Source of the DNA: Flavobacterium sp. CECT 9288
GTDB lineage: Bacteria; Bacteroidota; Bacteroidia; Flavobacteriales; Flavobacteriaceae
Direction: 5' to 3'
DNA length: 64,000 nt
Assembly (NCBI RefSeq): GCF_918731615.1
Contig: NZ_OU957226.1
Location: 1,550,001-1,614,000, forward strand
In this document: one piece after another, positions 1-8,807 of the stretch
How the letters are laid out: each line of letters begins with the position of its first letter
Position numbering within the stretch: the first letter of the stretch is position 1
Position numbers and translations under genes: made by a program
The notes under the pieces: generated by a model
What the model was told of the DNA's origin: nothing
Database searches by the model: none
The model's input: only the letters and a program-made list of their open reading frames with translations

Positions 1-65
1 AAAAATCAGTTTAAATTAGATTAATAAAAAATTATAGAACAATTATTGTGTCGTTCCGCATGCAT

Positions 66-2231
66 TTACTTTTTTCCTGCCTCTACAAATTCTAAAACGT
101 CTAAGCTTGCTTTTGAAGTAAAAACACCATAATTGACTGTGGCTTTGTTTTTTTCGATACTATCAATCGTTCCAATGGCTTTTCCGTCAAACATACGCAC
201 ACGATCACCTACTTTTAGCACTGGTTTTGGCTTTTCAACAACTACTTTTTGTTTTTTCTCTTTCTTTTCCTTTCGAATTTCTTCCACCTGAACGGTTACT
301 TCTTGGATGACTTCTTTCTTTTTTTCAATCTGCGCTTTTGTTTCTTTAGCAGTTGCTTTTTTACGCTTAGAATTTTCAATTTCAATAATTTTCAAAAACT
401 CACCCAGTAATTCTTTTTTATTTTTGTTATTGAAATACTTTTCAGAAATGTCTTCAATCTTTTGTCCAATATAAATGGTCTTTTGATTGCTATCGTACAA
501 CTCTTGGTAACTTTCCAGTTTTTGCTTGATTTTTACATTGATATTTTCCATTTTTTTGCCCTCTTCACGTGCTTTGCTTTCTTCTTCTTTTAGCGTTTGC
601 GACGTTTTTTCAAGCTTAGAGCGTTCCTTTTGTAAGGTGGCAATGGTTTTATCAAATCGTACTTTACCAACTTCAATTTTCTTTTTGGCGCGATTAATCA
701 AGCTAAAAGGAATTCCGTTTTTGAGTGCAACCTCAAATGTAAAGGAACTTCCTGCCTGACCCAGAACTAATTTATATAACGGTTCAAGTGTTTTCTCGTC
801 AAAAAGCATGTTGGCATTCGTTGCAAAGGGCAATTCATTCGCAAGAATTTTCAAGTTCGAATAATGGGTTGTGATTATACCAAAAGCTTCTCTGTGATAG
901 AACTCCTCTAAGAAAATTTCAGCCAAAGCACCTCCTAATTCAGGATCAGATCCAGTTCCAAATTCATCAATTAAAAACATAGTCTTTCTGTTGCACTTTT
1001 TCAGAAAGTAATTCATGTTTTTTAATCGATAACTATACGTACTTAAATGATTTTCAATAGATTGATTGTCTCCAATATCGGTAAGGATTCTGTCAAATAA
1101 GAAGGTTTCACTGCGCTCGTGTACGGGAATCAACATGCCAGATTGCAACATCAATTGCAATAAACCAACAGTTTTTAATGAGATGGTTTTTCCACCAGCA
1201 TTAGGTCCTGAAATTACAATAATTCTATTTTCTTGTTCTAACTCAATGGTTTGTGGATGTGTTATTTCGTTTTTTTGCTTGTTATTTAGATATAAAATAG
1301 GATGAAAAGCATCTCTAAAATACAATCTGCGATCTTCAGTAATATTTGGAAGAATTCCGTTTATTTTATTGGCATATTTGGCTTTTGCAGCAATAACATC
1401 GATGTCACTTAAGAAATCTTGATACTCAACTAATAAAGGCAAAAAAGGTCTGATTTGATTGGATAAAAGTTTTAGAATTCGGGTTATTTCCTCTTTTTCT
1501 TCATATTCTAGATTGCTCAATTCTCTGGAATATTGCAAAGTTGCTTCGGGTTCAATATACGCAATACTACCCGTTTTTGAACTTCCCATGATAGAGCCTT
1601 TTACTTTTCGGCGGTACATGGCCAGAACAGCCAAAACTCTTCTGTTTTGCACAAAACTCTCTCTAATGTCATCTAGGTAACCCAACGAATTATAGTGTGT
1701 CAGTGCTGTTCCAAAACTCTGATTTACTTTTCCGCGCACCGCATTCATACTTCTACGGATATTCAATAAATCTGGAGAAGCATTGTCTTTTATTTCGCCG
1801 TATTTATCAACCACATCGTCAATCATAGTGATAATGTCTTTGGTCAATTCTACTTGATTAGCTCTAAGATTTAAGTTTGGATAATAGTCTTCGAATTTTT
1901 TTAAAAATTGCAATAAAAAATTTACGGTACTCGAAAGGCTTGCAATTTTTCTAAAACTACCTACTTCAAGAAAACTATCTTCAATAGCAAGAAATTTGAT
2001 TTCGTGTGATATGGCTTCAAAACCATGATTTGGGATGGCATTGTTATTTTGAAAAGACGATACATACTCTGAGGTTTGCAATAAAGCTTGCATCAAAGTT
2101 TCTTTGTCTTTAAAAGGAGTTATTTCAAGTGCTTTTTCTTTTCCAATATCAGTATTGCAAATAGAAGATATTGTTTCTAGTACAGTTGGAAATTGTAAAT
2201 CTTGTAATGTTTTTTCGGTAATGGAGATCAT
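66..2231 (-). CDS. mutS2: MutS2 family DNA-binding ATPase (no Smr domain)
   Basis: 721 residues. The N-terminal half is the helical clamp/core typical of MutS2. It is followed by a MutS-type ATPase with Walker A GPNAGGKT at residues 342-349, Walker B IDEFGTGSDP at 421-430 and the ITTHYSNLK switch motif near 455. Residues about 515-680 are very Lys/Glu-rich and likely coiled coil. The last 50 residues form a small KOW-like beta module (KVGDRVRMFDGKAIGTI). The Smr nuclease domain that ends classical MutS2 (about 785 residues in Bacillus) is absent. MutS2 proteins act on branched DNA, suppress recombination or rescue collided ribosomes; which role applies here cannot be read from sequence. The ATG start at 2231 directly precedes the conserved N-terminus. 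Family call is firm. Confidence 0.93.
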   Translation of the reverse strand: MISITEKTLQDLQFPTVLETISSICNTDIGKEKALEITPFKDKETLMQALLQTSEYVSSFQNNNAIPNHGFEAISHEIKFLAIEDSFLEVGSFRKIASLSSTVNFLLQFLKKFEDYYPNLNLRANQVELTKDIITMIDDVVDKYGEIKDNASPDLLNIRRSMNAVRGKVNQSFGTALTHYNSLGYLDDIRESFVQNRRVLAVLAMYRRKVKGSIMGSSKTGSIAYIEPEATLQYSRELSNLEYEEKEEITRILKLLSNQIRPFLPLLVEYQDFLSDIDVIAAKAKYANKINGILPNITEDRRLYFRDAFHPILYLNNKQKNEITHPQTIELEQENRIIVISGPNAGGKTISLKTVGLLQLMLQSGMLIPVHERSETFLFDRILTDIGDNQSIENHLSTYSYRLKNMNYFLKKCNRKTMFLIDEFGTGSDPELGGALAEIFLEEFYHREAFGIITTHYSNLKILANELPFATNANMLFDEKTLEPLYKLVLGQAGSSFTFEVALKNGIPFSLINRAKKKIEVGKVRFDKTIATLQKERSKLEKTSQTLKEEESKAREEGKKMENINVKIKQKLESYQELYDSNQKTIYIGQKIEDISEKYFNNKNKKELLGEFLKIIEIENSKRKKATAKETKAQIEKKKEVIQEVTVQVEEIRKEKKEKKQKVVVEKPKPVLKVGDRVRMFDGKAIGTIDSIEKNKATVNYGVFTSKASLDVLEFVEAGKK

Positions 2232-2388
2232 TTATGCTACAGTCTTTTGAACTACAAAAATAAGCTTATTTTAAGAAAGAAACGAGTAGTTATTCTACAT
2301 AGATTCAAAGAAATAAAAACAGAAAGAAACTCACATATATATAACGCTTTGTTTTACTAATTTTAGGAAAGTTACTTCTATCTTCTTG

Positions 2389-2396
2389 TATATTTG
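2389..2396 (+). promoter_or_regulatory. Possible -7 promoter box (TATATTTG)
   Basis: TATATTTG matches the Bacteroidota -7 consensus TAnnTTTG and lies 35 bases before the ATG of the NTF2-like gene. No TTG lies at the expected -33 distance, so this is a half match only. Confidence 0.35.
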
Positions 2397-2430
2397 TACC
2401 AATAAATTTTATAAAAAAGCACTATTTTTA

Positions 2431-2766
2431 ATGGATCCAATTACCATCATTCAAGGACAACTAGACGCATACAACAAGCAAGATTTAGAGTTGTTTTTAA
2501 GTTTTTTTTCAGACAATATTGAAATATATACTTTTCCAAATGAGTTACTTTACACAGGAATCCAAAATATGAGAGACTATTATGAAAATGCTTGGAAACT
2601 TAATCCAAATCAAAAAGCTATTGTAAACGAAAGGATGTTTCTTGACAATACAGTAATAGACAAAGAACTTGTGATTGGGAGAGCAAATGGTATTGACATA
2701 AATGTTATAGCAATTTATACAATTAAAGACAATATCATCATTAAAGTGTTTTTTATTCGACAATAG
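2431..2766 (+). CDS. NTF2-like / SnoaL-like fold protein
   Basis: 111 residues from the ATG at 2431. An earlier in-frame start would add 15 residues that do not fit the fold and would overlap the putative promoter. The opening DPITIIQGQLDAYNKQDLELFLSFFSDNIEIYTFP is the classic start of a SnoaL/NTF2-like domain: a helix, then the conserved xxAYNxxDxxxFxxxFxxD pattern. The protein covers one such domain. Members are steroid isomerases, small hydrolases or ligand-binding proteins, and no substrate can be assigned. It lies 48 bases before ung and on the same strand, so co-transcription is possible. Confidence 0.75.
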   Translation: MDPITIIQGQLDAYNKQDLELFLSFFSDNIEIYTFPNELLYTGIQNMRDYYENAWKLNPNQKAIVNERMFLDNTVIDKELVIGRANGIDINVIAIYTIKDNIIIKVFFIRQ

Positions 2767-2814
2767 TCAAGTTTAATACATACATTTTTTAAAAAGTTCC
2801 TAAAAGAAATCATT

Positions 2815-3495
2815 ATGCTACGAAATTTAAATCCTGCTTGGCAAACCATTATTGCAGATGAAATAGAAAAAACTTATTTTCAAGACTTAATGAAGGAAGT
2901 GGCGGTAGAATATCAAAATCAAATCTGTTTCCCTCCTAAAGAATTGATTTTTGAGGCTTTTAATCAATGTTCTTTTGATGTTGTAAAAGTGGTGATTATT
3001 GGCCAAGACCCTTATCATGGAGTGGGAGAGGCGAATGGTCTATGTTTTTCGGTGGCTGATGGGGTGCGCATACCGCCATCATTAAGAAATATTTTTAGAG
3101 AAATGAGTGACGATTTGGGAACTGTTTTTTTGCCTACATCAGGTAACTTAGAGTCGTGGGCCCAACAAGGTGTTTTGTTGCTCAATGCTACTTTAACAGT
3201 GAGACAAGATAGCCCTAATAGTCATAAGCATTTAAAATGGAGTCAGTTTACTGATGCAGTAATTGAGTTCATCAATTCTAAAAAAGAAGGTATTGTATTT
3301 GTACTTTGGGGTAGTTTTGCTCAAAAAAAAGGAGTAAAAATAGACCGAAACAAACATTTAGTTTTAACATCGGGTCATCCATCACCATTGAGTGCTAATC
3401 AAGGGAAATGGTTTGGAAACAAGCATTTTAGTCAAGTGAATGATTACCTTGAAGCGAATAATAAAGAGGCTATTATTTGGAATACAAATAGTTAG
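2815..3495 (+). CDS. ung: Uracil-DNA glycosylase (family 1)
   Basis: 226 residues, the normal length for family 1 UDG. It removes uracil from DNA to start base-excision repair. The water-activating motif GQDPYHG is at residues 63-69. The uracil-binding LLLNATLTV segment follows and the C-terminal HPSPLS motif contains the catalytic His. The ATG at 2815 lies close to the conserved N-terminal W-x5-E region. The gene ends before an intergenic repeat that contains a GC hairpin and could end transcription. Confidence 0.97.
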   Translation: MLRNLNPAWQTIIADEIEKTYFQDLMKEVAVEYQNQICFPPKELIFEAFNQCSFDVVKVVIIGQDPYHGVGEANGLCFSVADGVRIPPSLRNIFREMSDDLGTVFLPTSGNLESWAQQGVLLLNATLTVRQDSPNSHKHLKWSQFTDAVIEFINSKKEGIVFVLWGSFAQKKGVKIDRNKHLVLTSGHPSPLSANQGKWFGNKHFSQVNDYLEANNKEAIIWNTNS

Positions 3496-3528
3496 CCTAA
3501 GTCAAGATGTTTAATGTTATTTGGTTGT

Positions 3529-3637
3529 TTTGCGTGACTGATGGCAGTGGAGCTCTTTTTAGGCGGGCTTTTTTGCCCGACTAGAAAAGCGGGAACGTAC
3601 AGCAGGACCCGAAGCTTTTGCGTAGGGGCACGCCCAA
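3529..3637 (-). repeat. Intergenic repeat, family A copy 1 (degenerate)
   Basis: A GC-richer block in the convergent gap between ung and the DUF4258-like gene. Read on the minus strand it starts TTGGGCGTGCCCC and ends with CCATCAGTCACGCAAA. The block at 8030-8139 on the plus strand has the same start (TTGGGCGTGCCCC), the same middle word GCTGT and the same end (CCATCCTTCACGCAAA). It contains an internal hairpin CGGGC-TTTTTT-GCCCG at 3564-3579. These look like two diverged copies of one dispersed element; the hairpin may also act as a terminator. Confidence 0.55.
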
Positions 3638-3658
3638 AAAATGATTAATCTCTGAAAA

Positions 3659-4033
3659 TTATTTTTTGATAATATCTTCTAGTACAGCTTTGTCACTGTA
3701 ATTGATGATTTTTAAAACAACCTCTTGATTTTTGATTGTTTTGCCTTCAATGGTGTACATTTTTCCTTTTTTTACAATTAGGTTACTGTTGTCAAAATCA
3801 ACATCACCATATTGCAAAGAGTTTTTTATATCAGCAGTATCAATCCATTTTTGCGCCAATATTGTAGATGCTTTATCAGAGTAATAGAAAGGTTTGTTTC
3901 TCAAGTCATTTAAGACTCTGGCATTTGGAAAATAGTTACAACGAGTGTCTTTCCCACTGAAAACAAGGGCTACAAAAAAAAGTCCGATCACTAAACCAAC
4001 TAAATAATAAGCAAAACGCTGAAAAAATTTCAT
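3659..4033 (-). CDS. DUF4258-like small membrane-anchored protein
   Basis: 124 residues. Residues about 8-26 (YYLVGLVIGLFFVALVFSG) form one hydrophobic segment, a signal anchor, followed by a soluble domain of about 95 residues beginning DTRCNYFPNARVLNDL. The soluble part resembles DUF4258-type small domains by general appearance; that assignment is from memory of similar Flavobacterium proteins. No catalytic motif is visible. It is the gene after ald on the minus strand with a gap of 35 bases, so it may be co-transcribed. Confidence 0.6.
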   Translation of the reverse strand: MKFFQRFAYYLVGLVIGLFFVALVFSGKDTRCNYFPNARVLNDLRNKPFYYSDKASTILAQKWIDTADIKNSLQYGDVDFDNSNLIVKKGKMYTIEGKTIKNQEVVLKIINYSDKAVLEDIIKK

Positions 4034-4068
4034 AAAATATTTTTGTGCAAAGGTACTTGAAAAATTTC

Positions 4069-5268
4069 TTAAAAAACTATTAAATTTATATCACTATGAG
4101 GCAGGTCAAACCAGTCTGCAATGGCACTATTGGTGTGGATACCGTGGTACATATAAACTCCATTTTTTAAGCCTTTATCACAACGAATGGCGCGTTCAAT
4201 GCCGCCATCTTCGGCAATTTTCATTAAGTAGGGTGAAATAATATTACTAATGGACAAGGAAGCCGTTTTTGAGTAACGAGACGGAATGTTAGGTACGCAG
4301 TAATGCAACACATTACTCTTTATAAAGGTAGGTTTTTCATGTGAGGTTACTTCTGAAGTTTCAAAACAACCTCCAGTATCAATACTAACATCAACAATTA
4401 CGGCACCATTTTTCATGTGTTCTACCATTGTTTCTGATACTACCACGGGACATCTGTCTTTTCCTTTCATGGCACCAATGGCTACATCACAACGTCTTAG
4501 AGCTTTTAAAAGTGCTTTTGGTTGAATGGTTGATGTAAAAATGCGTTGGTTTAAATTGTTTTGTAATCTTCGCAATTTAGTAATAGAATTGTCAAAAACT
4601 TTGACACTAGCTCCAAGACCTATGGCTGTTTTTGCAGCAAATTCGCCCACAGTTCCAGCTCCTAAAATTACAACATCAGTAGGAGGAACTCCTGTAATAT
4701 TACCAAATAATAATCCTTTTCCTAGGTCATTAGTGATCATTAATTCGGCAGCAATTAGAATAGAGGCCGTACCAGCAATTTCACTTAATGATTTTACTGC
4801 AGGATAGGTACCATCCTCATCTTTAATATATTCAAAAGCTAATGCAATGATTTTCTTTTTGGATAAAGCTTCAAAATAGGCTTTTGTTCTCGTTTTTAGT
4901 TGAATGGCTGAAATTATGATCGTTTGCGGATTCATCATTTCAATTTCACTAAGTGTGGCAGGTTCCACTTTTAAAATCATGGGACATCCAAAAACTTTTT
5001 TGGTATCACTTGTTATTTCGGCACCAGCATTGCTGTATTCTTTGTCAGTATAACTAGAACTAAGTCCAGCTCCAGCTTCAATCATCACGCGATGTCCTTG
5101 AAAAGTTAAGGAGTTTACGGCATCAGGTGTAAGGCAAATACGTCGTTCTTGAAAACTAGTTTCTTTTGGAATACCAATAAAAAGTTCACTTTTATGTCTA
5201 GCAATCTCTAGCTTTTCTTCTTGTGGTAAAAGCTGCTGTTTGGTGAATGGCGTAGTAGTAATTGACAT
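4069..5268 (-). CDS. ald: Alanine dehydrogenase
   Basis: 399 residues. Catalyses reversible NAD-dependent oxidative deamination of alanine to pyruvate and ammonia. It carries the AlaDH/PNT N-terminal signature (GIPKETSFQERRICLTPDAV near residues 33-52, with RHKSEL just before) and a Rossmann domain with GAGTVGEFAAKTAIGLGASVKVFD near 203-226. The protein is somewhat longer than the 370-residue Bacillus enzyme, with about 30 extra N-terminal residues, as in other Bacteroidota. A NAD(P) transhydrogenase alpha subunit is unlikely because no membrane domain or beta subunit is nearby. Upstream on the same strand are a GNAT, tsaE and porX. Confidence 0.88.
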   Translation of the reverse strand: MSITTTPFTKQQLLPQEEKLEIARHKSELFIGIPKETSFQERRICLTPDAVNSLTFQGHRVMIEAGAGLSSSYTDKEYSNAGAEITSDTKKVFGCPMILKVEPATLSEIEMMNPQTIIISAIQLKTRTKAYFEALSKKKIIALAFEYIKDEDGTYPAVKSLSEIAGTASILIAAELMITNDLGKGLLFGNITGVPPTDVVILGAGTVGEFAAKTAIGLGASVKVFDNSITKLRRLQNNLNQRIFTSTIQPKALLKALRRCDVAIGAMKGKDRCPVVVSETMVEHMKNGAVIVDVSIDTGGCFETSEVTSHEKPTFIKSNVLHYCVPNIPSRYSKTASLSISNIISPYLMKIAEDGGIERAIRCDKGLKNGVYMYHGIHTNSAIADWFDLPHSDINLIVF

Positions 5269-5348
5269 TTTTTATGATGAATTAAGCGTCCAATTTACGT
5301 AAATTTTGCTAATTAAAGCACTACATTTTAGTAAATTAAAACTCAAAT

Positions 5349-5822
5349 TTAAGCTATTATTTTTTCCATTTTGATATCGGCTCTTTCGTAAATTCCTGAT
5401 TCGAGCGGAATTTCTGCAAAGCCAAACTTTTCATACAAGTGAATTGCTGATTTCAATTTTCTGTTGGAGTATAAAATGATCTTTTCTATTCCTTTTTCTT
5501 TAGCAATTGCAAAACAGTGTAAAATCATTTTTTTTCCTACTCCCAGTCCTTGAAATCCATCTGTTACCGCCATTTTACTCAATTCAAAACAACTGTTGTC
5601 TATTTTGATTAAGGAAACGGTGCCAATTATTGCATCGTTGAACTTGGCATAAAAAATCATTCCGCCTTTGTTAATAATCTCTTTTTTAGGATCCGAAAGT
5701 ACAATTTCATCTTTAGGTTCTACCTTAAAATATTTCTGCAACCATTCGAGATTTAAATCCTTTATTGGCGCTGCCAAATCATCCGAAAAAGGAATTATGG
5801 TAACCAAGTTTTCTTGTATCAT
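5349..5822 (-). CDS. GNAT family N-acetyltransferase
   Basis: 157 residues forming one GNAT domain. The acetyl-CoA loop is visible as GLGVGKKMILHCFAIAKEKG (pattern Q/RxxGxG/A), preceded by the beta4 strand FELSKMAVTDGFQG. The C-terminal part ALYEKFGF-like (HLYEKFGFAEIPLESG) is standard. Substrate unknown. It begins 6 bases after the tsaE stop, so the two are almost certainly translated from one message. Confidence 0.85.
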   Translation of the reverse strand: MIQENLVTIIPFSDDLAAPIKDLNLEWLQKYFKVEPKDEIVLSDPKKEIINKGGMIFYAKFNDAIIGTVSLIKIDNSCFELSKMAVTDGFQGLGVGKKMILHCFAIAKEKGIEKIILYSNRKLKSAIHLYEKFGFAEIPLESGIYERADIKMEKIIA

Positions 5823-5828
5823 ACTTTT

Positions 5829-6236
5829 TTATGTCAAAGTTAACTTTCTAGTTCCATCTGCTAAAGCATCGATATGAATTACAGAGTGTGTATCAGGAAT
5901 TAAGTTTTCAATCTTTTCAGCCCATTCTATAAAACACCAATGCCCAGAGTACAAGTATTCATCAACACCCATATCAAGAGCTTCCTCTTCTTTGTTTACT
6001 CTATAAAAATCAAAATGATAAACCAATTGATTTTGAGATGCTTCGTATTCGTTAACTAAAGAAAAAGTTGGACTACTTGTAGCGCCTTGTACGCCTAATG
6101 ATGTACAAAGTTGCTTAATCAAAGTAGTTTTTCCAACACCCATTTCACCGTGAAAAAGTATGACTTTATTCGGGTTCTGGGCAATAATTTGTTGTGCTAC
6201 TTCTTCAAGCTGTTCTATTGAAAAAAGGATATCCAT
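5829..6236 (-). CDS. tsaE: tRNA threonylcarbamoyladenosine biosynthesis ATPase TsaE
   Basis: 135 residues from the ATG at 6236. A TTG start 27 bases further upstream is possible, but the family begins near MDILFSIEQLEEVAQ. TsaE is the small P-loop ATPase that works with TsaB and TsaD to make t6A at position 37 of ANN-decoding tRNAs. Walker A is GEMGVGKTTLIKQL, and TSSPTFSLVNEY and HFDFYRV are the characteristic TsaE motifs; the C-terminal IEWAEKI is also typical. It sits between porX and a GNAT, an order I recall from other flavobacteria. Confidence 0.93.
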   Translation of the reverse strand: MDILFSIEQLEEVAQQIIAQNPNKVILFHGEMGVGKTTLIKQLCTSLGVQGATSSPTFSLVNEYEASQNQLVYHFDFYRVNKEEEALDMGVDEYLYSGHWCFIEWAEKIENLIPDTHSVIHIDALADGTRKLTLT

Positions 6237-6308
6237 TCTGATAAAATTTTTTAAAGTTGACAATTTAAGTTTTTAGTCTTAGATTGAAAACTGAGACTGA
6301 TTGCTTTT

Positions 6309-7889
6309 TTATTTCGGATTAAAAACTAAAAACGGAATAATCATTTCTTCCAGAGAAATGCCTCCGTGTTGATATGTGTTTTTATAATAACTCACATAGT
6401 GATTGTAATTGTTGACATAAGCCAAAAACAAATCACTTTTTGCAAAAATAAACGAACTACTCATATTAATTGCAGGTAAGCCAATATTTTTTGGATCTTT
6501 TACAGCATAAACATCTTTGTATTCGTACGTAAGACTTCTGCCTGTTTTATATCTCAGATTTAGACTCGTATTTTTATCTCCCACAACCTTTGATGGGTTT
6601 TTCACATTTATAGTGCCGTGGTCTGTAGTGATAATCAATTTGAAGCCCATTTTTTGTGCCTGCTGAATAATTTCTAGCAAAGGCGAATTTTTAAACCAAC
6701 TTAATGTCAAAGAGCGATAGGCTTTATCATCAGATGCTAATTCTTTCACTACGTCCATTTCTGTTTTGGCATGCGATAACATATCCACAAAATTATAAAC
6801 AATGGTGACTAAATCATTATCTTTTAAAGCCTTGAAACTTTCAGCTAATTTTTTACCACCAGCAAGACTCGTAATTTTAAAATAATCTTCTTTAATATTA
6901 AGTCCTAATCGCTTGATTTGCGCAGTCAAAAATTCAGCTTCAAACAAGTTTTTACCACCTTCTTCAGGATCGTTTTTCCAGTATTGCGGAAACTGTTTTT
7001 CCATATCTAACGGCGTTAAACCAGAGAAGATTGCGTTCCTTGCATACTGCGTGGCAGTTGGTAAAATAGAGTAGTAGGGAACCTCTTTTTCTAATTTATA
7101 GTAATTTCCTACCACCGTTTCAAAGGTTTTCCATTGGTCGTAGCGCAAGTTGTCAATCACTACAAATAAAATAGGCTTGTCTTTTTTCTTAAGTTCCGGC
7201 AACACGAGCTCCTTGAATAAGGTATGCGATTGTATTGGTCGGTCGGCATCGGTAACACTTGCGACTTTTTTAGGCATCGGTGCAAACCAATCTTCGTAAT
7301 TGCGTTCGATAAACTTACCAAACTGCGAGTTGGCTTCTACTTTTTGAGATTCTAAAATTTGAATCATCCCTTGATCATCAATGTTTTCTAACTCAAGTTC
7401 CCAAAAAATCAATTTTTTGTACAATTCTATCCAATCTTCAAAGGAATTCACCATCCCCATTTCCATCGCTATTTTGCGAAACTCTTTTTGATAATCGAGT
7501 GTTGTCTTTTGAGAAATCAATCGCGAATGATCTAAGTTTTTCTTCAAACTCAGTAAAATTTGGTTCGGATTTACGGGTTTGATTAAATAATCTGCAATTT
7601 TAGACCCAATCGCCTCCTCCATGATATACTCTTCCTCACTTTTCGTAATCATGATCATAGGAATTGCTGATTTTTTTTCCTTCATTTCTGAAAGTGTTTC
7701 CAATCCGCTCATTCCAGGCATGTTTTCATCCAAAAAAACGATGTCAAAATTGTTTTCTTCAAATATCGCAATTGCATCTAAGCCATTGTTACAGGTAGTA
7801 ACCTCGTAGTTTTTCTTTTCTAGAAATAATATATGTGGTTTCAAAAGGTCAATTTCATCATCAACCCAAAGTATTTTTATCGCTTCCAT
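6309..7889 (-). CDS. porX: PorX: response regulator with PglZ-type phosphatase domain
   Basis: 526 residues from the ATG at 7889; an in-frame TTG 36 bases upstream was rejected because the receiver domain begins at MEAIKILWVDDE. Residues 1-120 are a CheY-like receiver: acidic pair D10-D11, phospho-acceptor D54 in FLDENMPG, and the conserved Lys in LIKPVNP. Residues about 200-526 are an alkaline-phosphatase-superfamily PglZ domain, with metal-binding motifs FVVIDNLRYDQW and TTDHGTINV. In Porphyromonas and Flavobacterium PorX works with sensor PorY and controls the type IX secretion system. No porY or secretion gene is in this window. No DNA-binding domain is present. Confidence 0.92.
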   Translation of the reverse strand: MEAIKILWVDDEIDLLKPHILFLEKKNYEVTTCNNGLDAIAIFEENNFDIVFLDENMPGMSGLETLSEMKEKKSAIPMIMITKSEEEYIMEEAIGSKIADYLIKPVNPNQILLSLKKNLDHSRLISQKTTLDYQKEFRKIAMEMGMVNSFEDWIELYKKLIFWELELENIDDQGMIQILESQKVEANSQFGKFIERNYEDWFAPMPKKVASVTDADRPIQSHTLFKELVLPELKKKDKPILFVVIDNLRYDQWKTFETVVGNYYKLEKEVPYYSILPTATQYARNAIFSGLTPLDMEKQFPQYWKNDPEEGGKNLFEAEFLTAQIKRLGLNIKEDYFKITSLAGGKKLAESFKALKDNDLVTIVYNFVDMLSHAKTEMDVVKELASDDKAYRSLTLSWFKNSPLLEIIQQAQKMGFKLIITTDHGTINVKNPSKVVGDKNTSLNLRYKTGRSLTYEYKDVYAVKDPKNIGLPAINMSSSFIFAKSDLFLAYVNNYNHYVSYYKNTYQHGGISLEEMIIPFLVFNPK

Positions 7890-8373
7890 AACTGTGTCAA
7901 ATTTTGTTGAATAATAGGTAATCAAAGTGCCAAATTACATCATTTTGTCACTCCAATCTACTAATATTTTGATAAAATTTTAGGACATCTACTGGTAAAC
8001 TAATCCATTTATTTTTTTTCTTTTTCTCATTGGGCGTGCCCCCAAGTTCCGTAAACTCCACTTGGGGCAGGCTGTGCGCTGTATCTTTGCTTTTTTAAAG
8101 AAAAAAAGCAAAGGATGCCGCTTCCATCCTTCACGCAAATCACATTTTGAAATGAAAAATTTCCATTACTAGTACTGAAATACAATATATCTATTCCTTT
8201 TTTAGTTAATTGTATTGTAAAAATAAAGATTTTGTGCCTAAACTTTAATAAAAAATTAGGACTACAAGCACGTTAATAGTACACTTTGTTTAGTAAATTG
8301 TAAGAACAAATAATTTTATTTTCAAAAACATTAAATATCACCCTAACTAATTGTTAATTAAAACAGTACTATC
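7890..8373. other. Gene-free stretch between porX and an unknown gene (484 bases)
   Basis: Divergent intergenic region. It holds repeat family A copy 2 (8030-8139) and, on either side, AT-rich DNA expected to contain the promoters of porX and of the plus-strand gene at 8374. No open frame with coding character was found. Confidence 0.6.
8030..8139 (+). repeat. Intergenic repeat, family A copy 2
   Basis: Starts TTGGGCGTGCCCC and ends CCATCCTTCACGCAAA, matching both ends of the inverted copy at 3529-3637. Internally it can fold: GCTTTTTT near 8089 pairs with AAAAAAAGC near 8101, and GGATG-CCGCTTC-CATCC (8113-8129) is a second hairpin. This is the kind of palindrome-rich dispersed repeat that flavobacterial genomes carry between genes. 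Confidence 0.55.
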
Positions 8374-8655
8374 ATGACCGAAGATTTTATAACAATCGAC
8401 AAAGAAGCCATTGCTGCACTTAAATTCCCTAATACTGATGTTTTAGAGGATAATGACCAAATAAAAATGAGAATTAGCGAAGTCAACAGAGCGTTATCAT
8501 TAGGAAACCTAGAACATTCTAAAATAAAAATATTTTTTGAAGATGTTGAATCAAAGAAAGTAGTTGATACCACGGTTTGGGCTGTAACGGACAAAAATAT
8601 CATCTTGAAACAAGGAGTGATGATTCCTATTAACCGTATTCATAAACTATTTTAA
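8374..8655 (+). CDS. Conserved-looking small protein of unknown function
   Basis: 93 residues, acidic in the N-terminal half (MTEDFITIDKEAIAALKFPNTDVLEDND), with a likely all-beta C-terminal part (VDTTVWAVTDKNIILKQGVMIPINRIHKL) that could be a small PH-like or Sm-like barrel. No signal peptide, membrane segment or cysteine. I do not recognise a named family. Base use matches the neighbours and the gene is well separated, with 484 bases upstream and 152 downstream, suggesting its own transcript. Confidence 0.7.
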   Translation: MTEDFITIDKEAIAALKFPNTDVLEDNDQIKMRISEVNRALSLGNLEHSKIKIFFEDVESKKVVDTTVWAVTDKNIILKQGVMIPINRIHKLF

Positions 8656-8746
8656 AAACAAGAAGCTATGCGAAACAAAATTTTTAAAATCTAAAACAAG
8701 ATGCTATCAATTTTGTTTCGCGTTTCAATCAATATGTAAAAAGTTG

Positions 8747-8780
8747 TTGTAGTGTAAATGATAGTTAATATGTACCTTTG
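8747..8780 (+). promoter_or_regulatory. Bacteroidota-type promoter upstream of the helicase gene
   Basis: TTG at 8747-8749, 23 bases, then TACCTTTG at 8773-8780, matching TTG/TAnnTTTG. The helicase ATG follows at 8808, giving a leader of about 20 bases. Confidence 0.55.
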
Positions 8781-8807
8781 ATACTCATTTATGCCAACAA
8801 AATCCCT

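Noticed and set aside
526..759. Antisense open frames inside mutS2 (also near 1066 and 1459)
   Set aside because: They lie wholly within a well-supported gene in another frame, have no promoter or conserved motif, and low-complexity Lys/Glu coding makes long antisense frames common.
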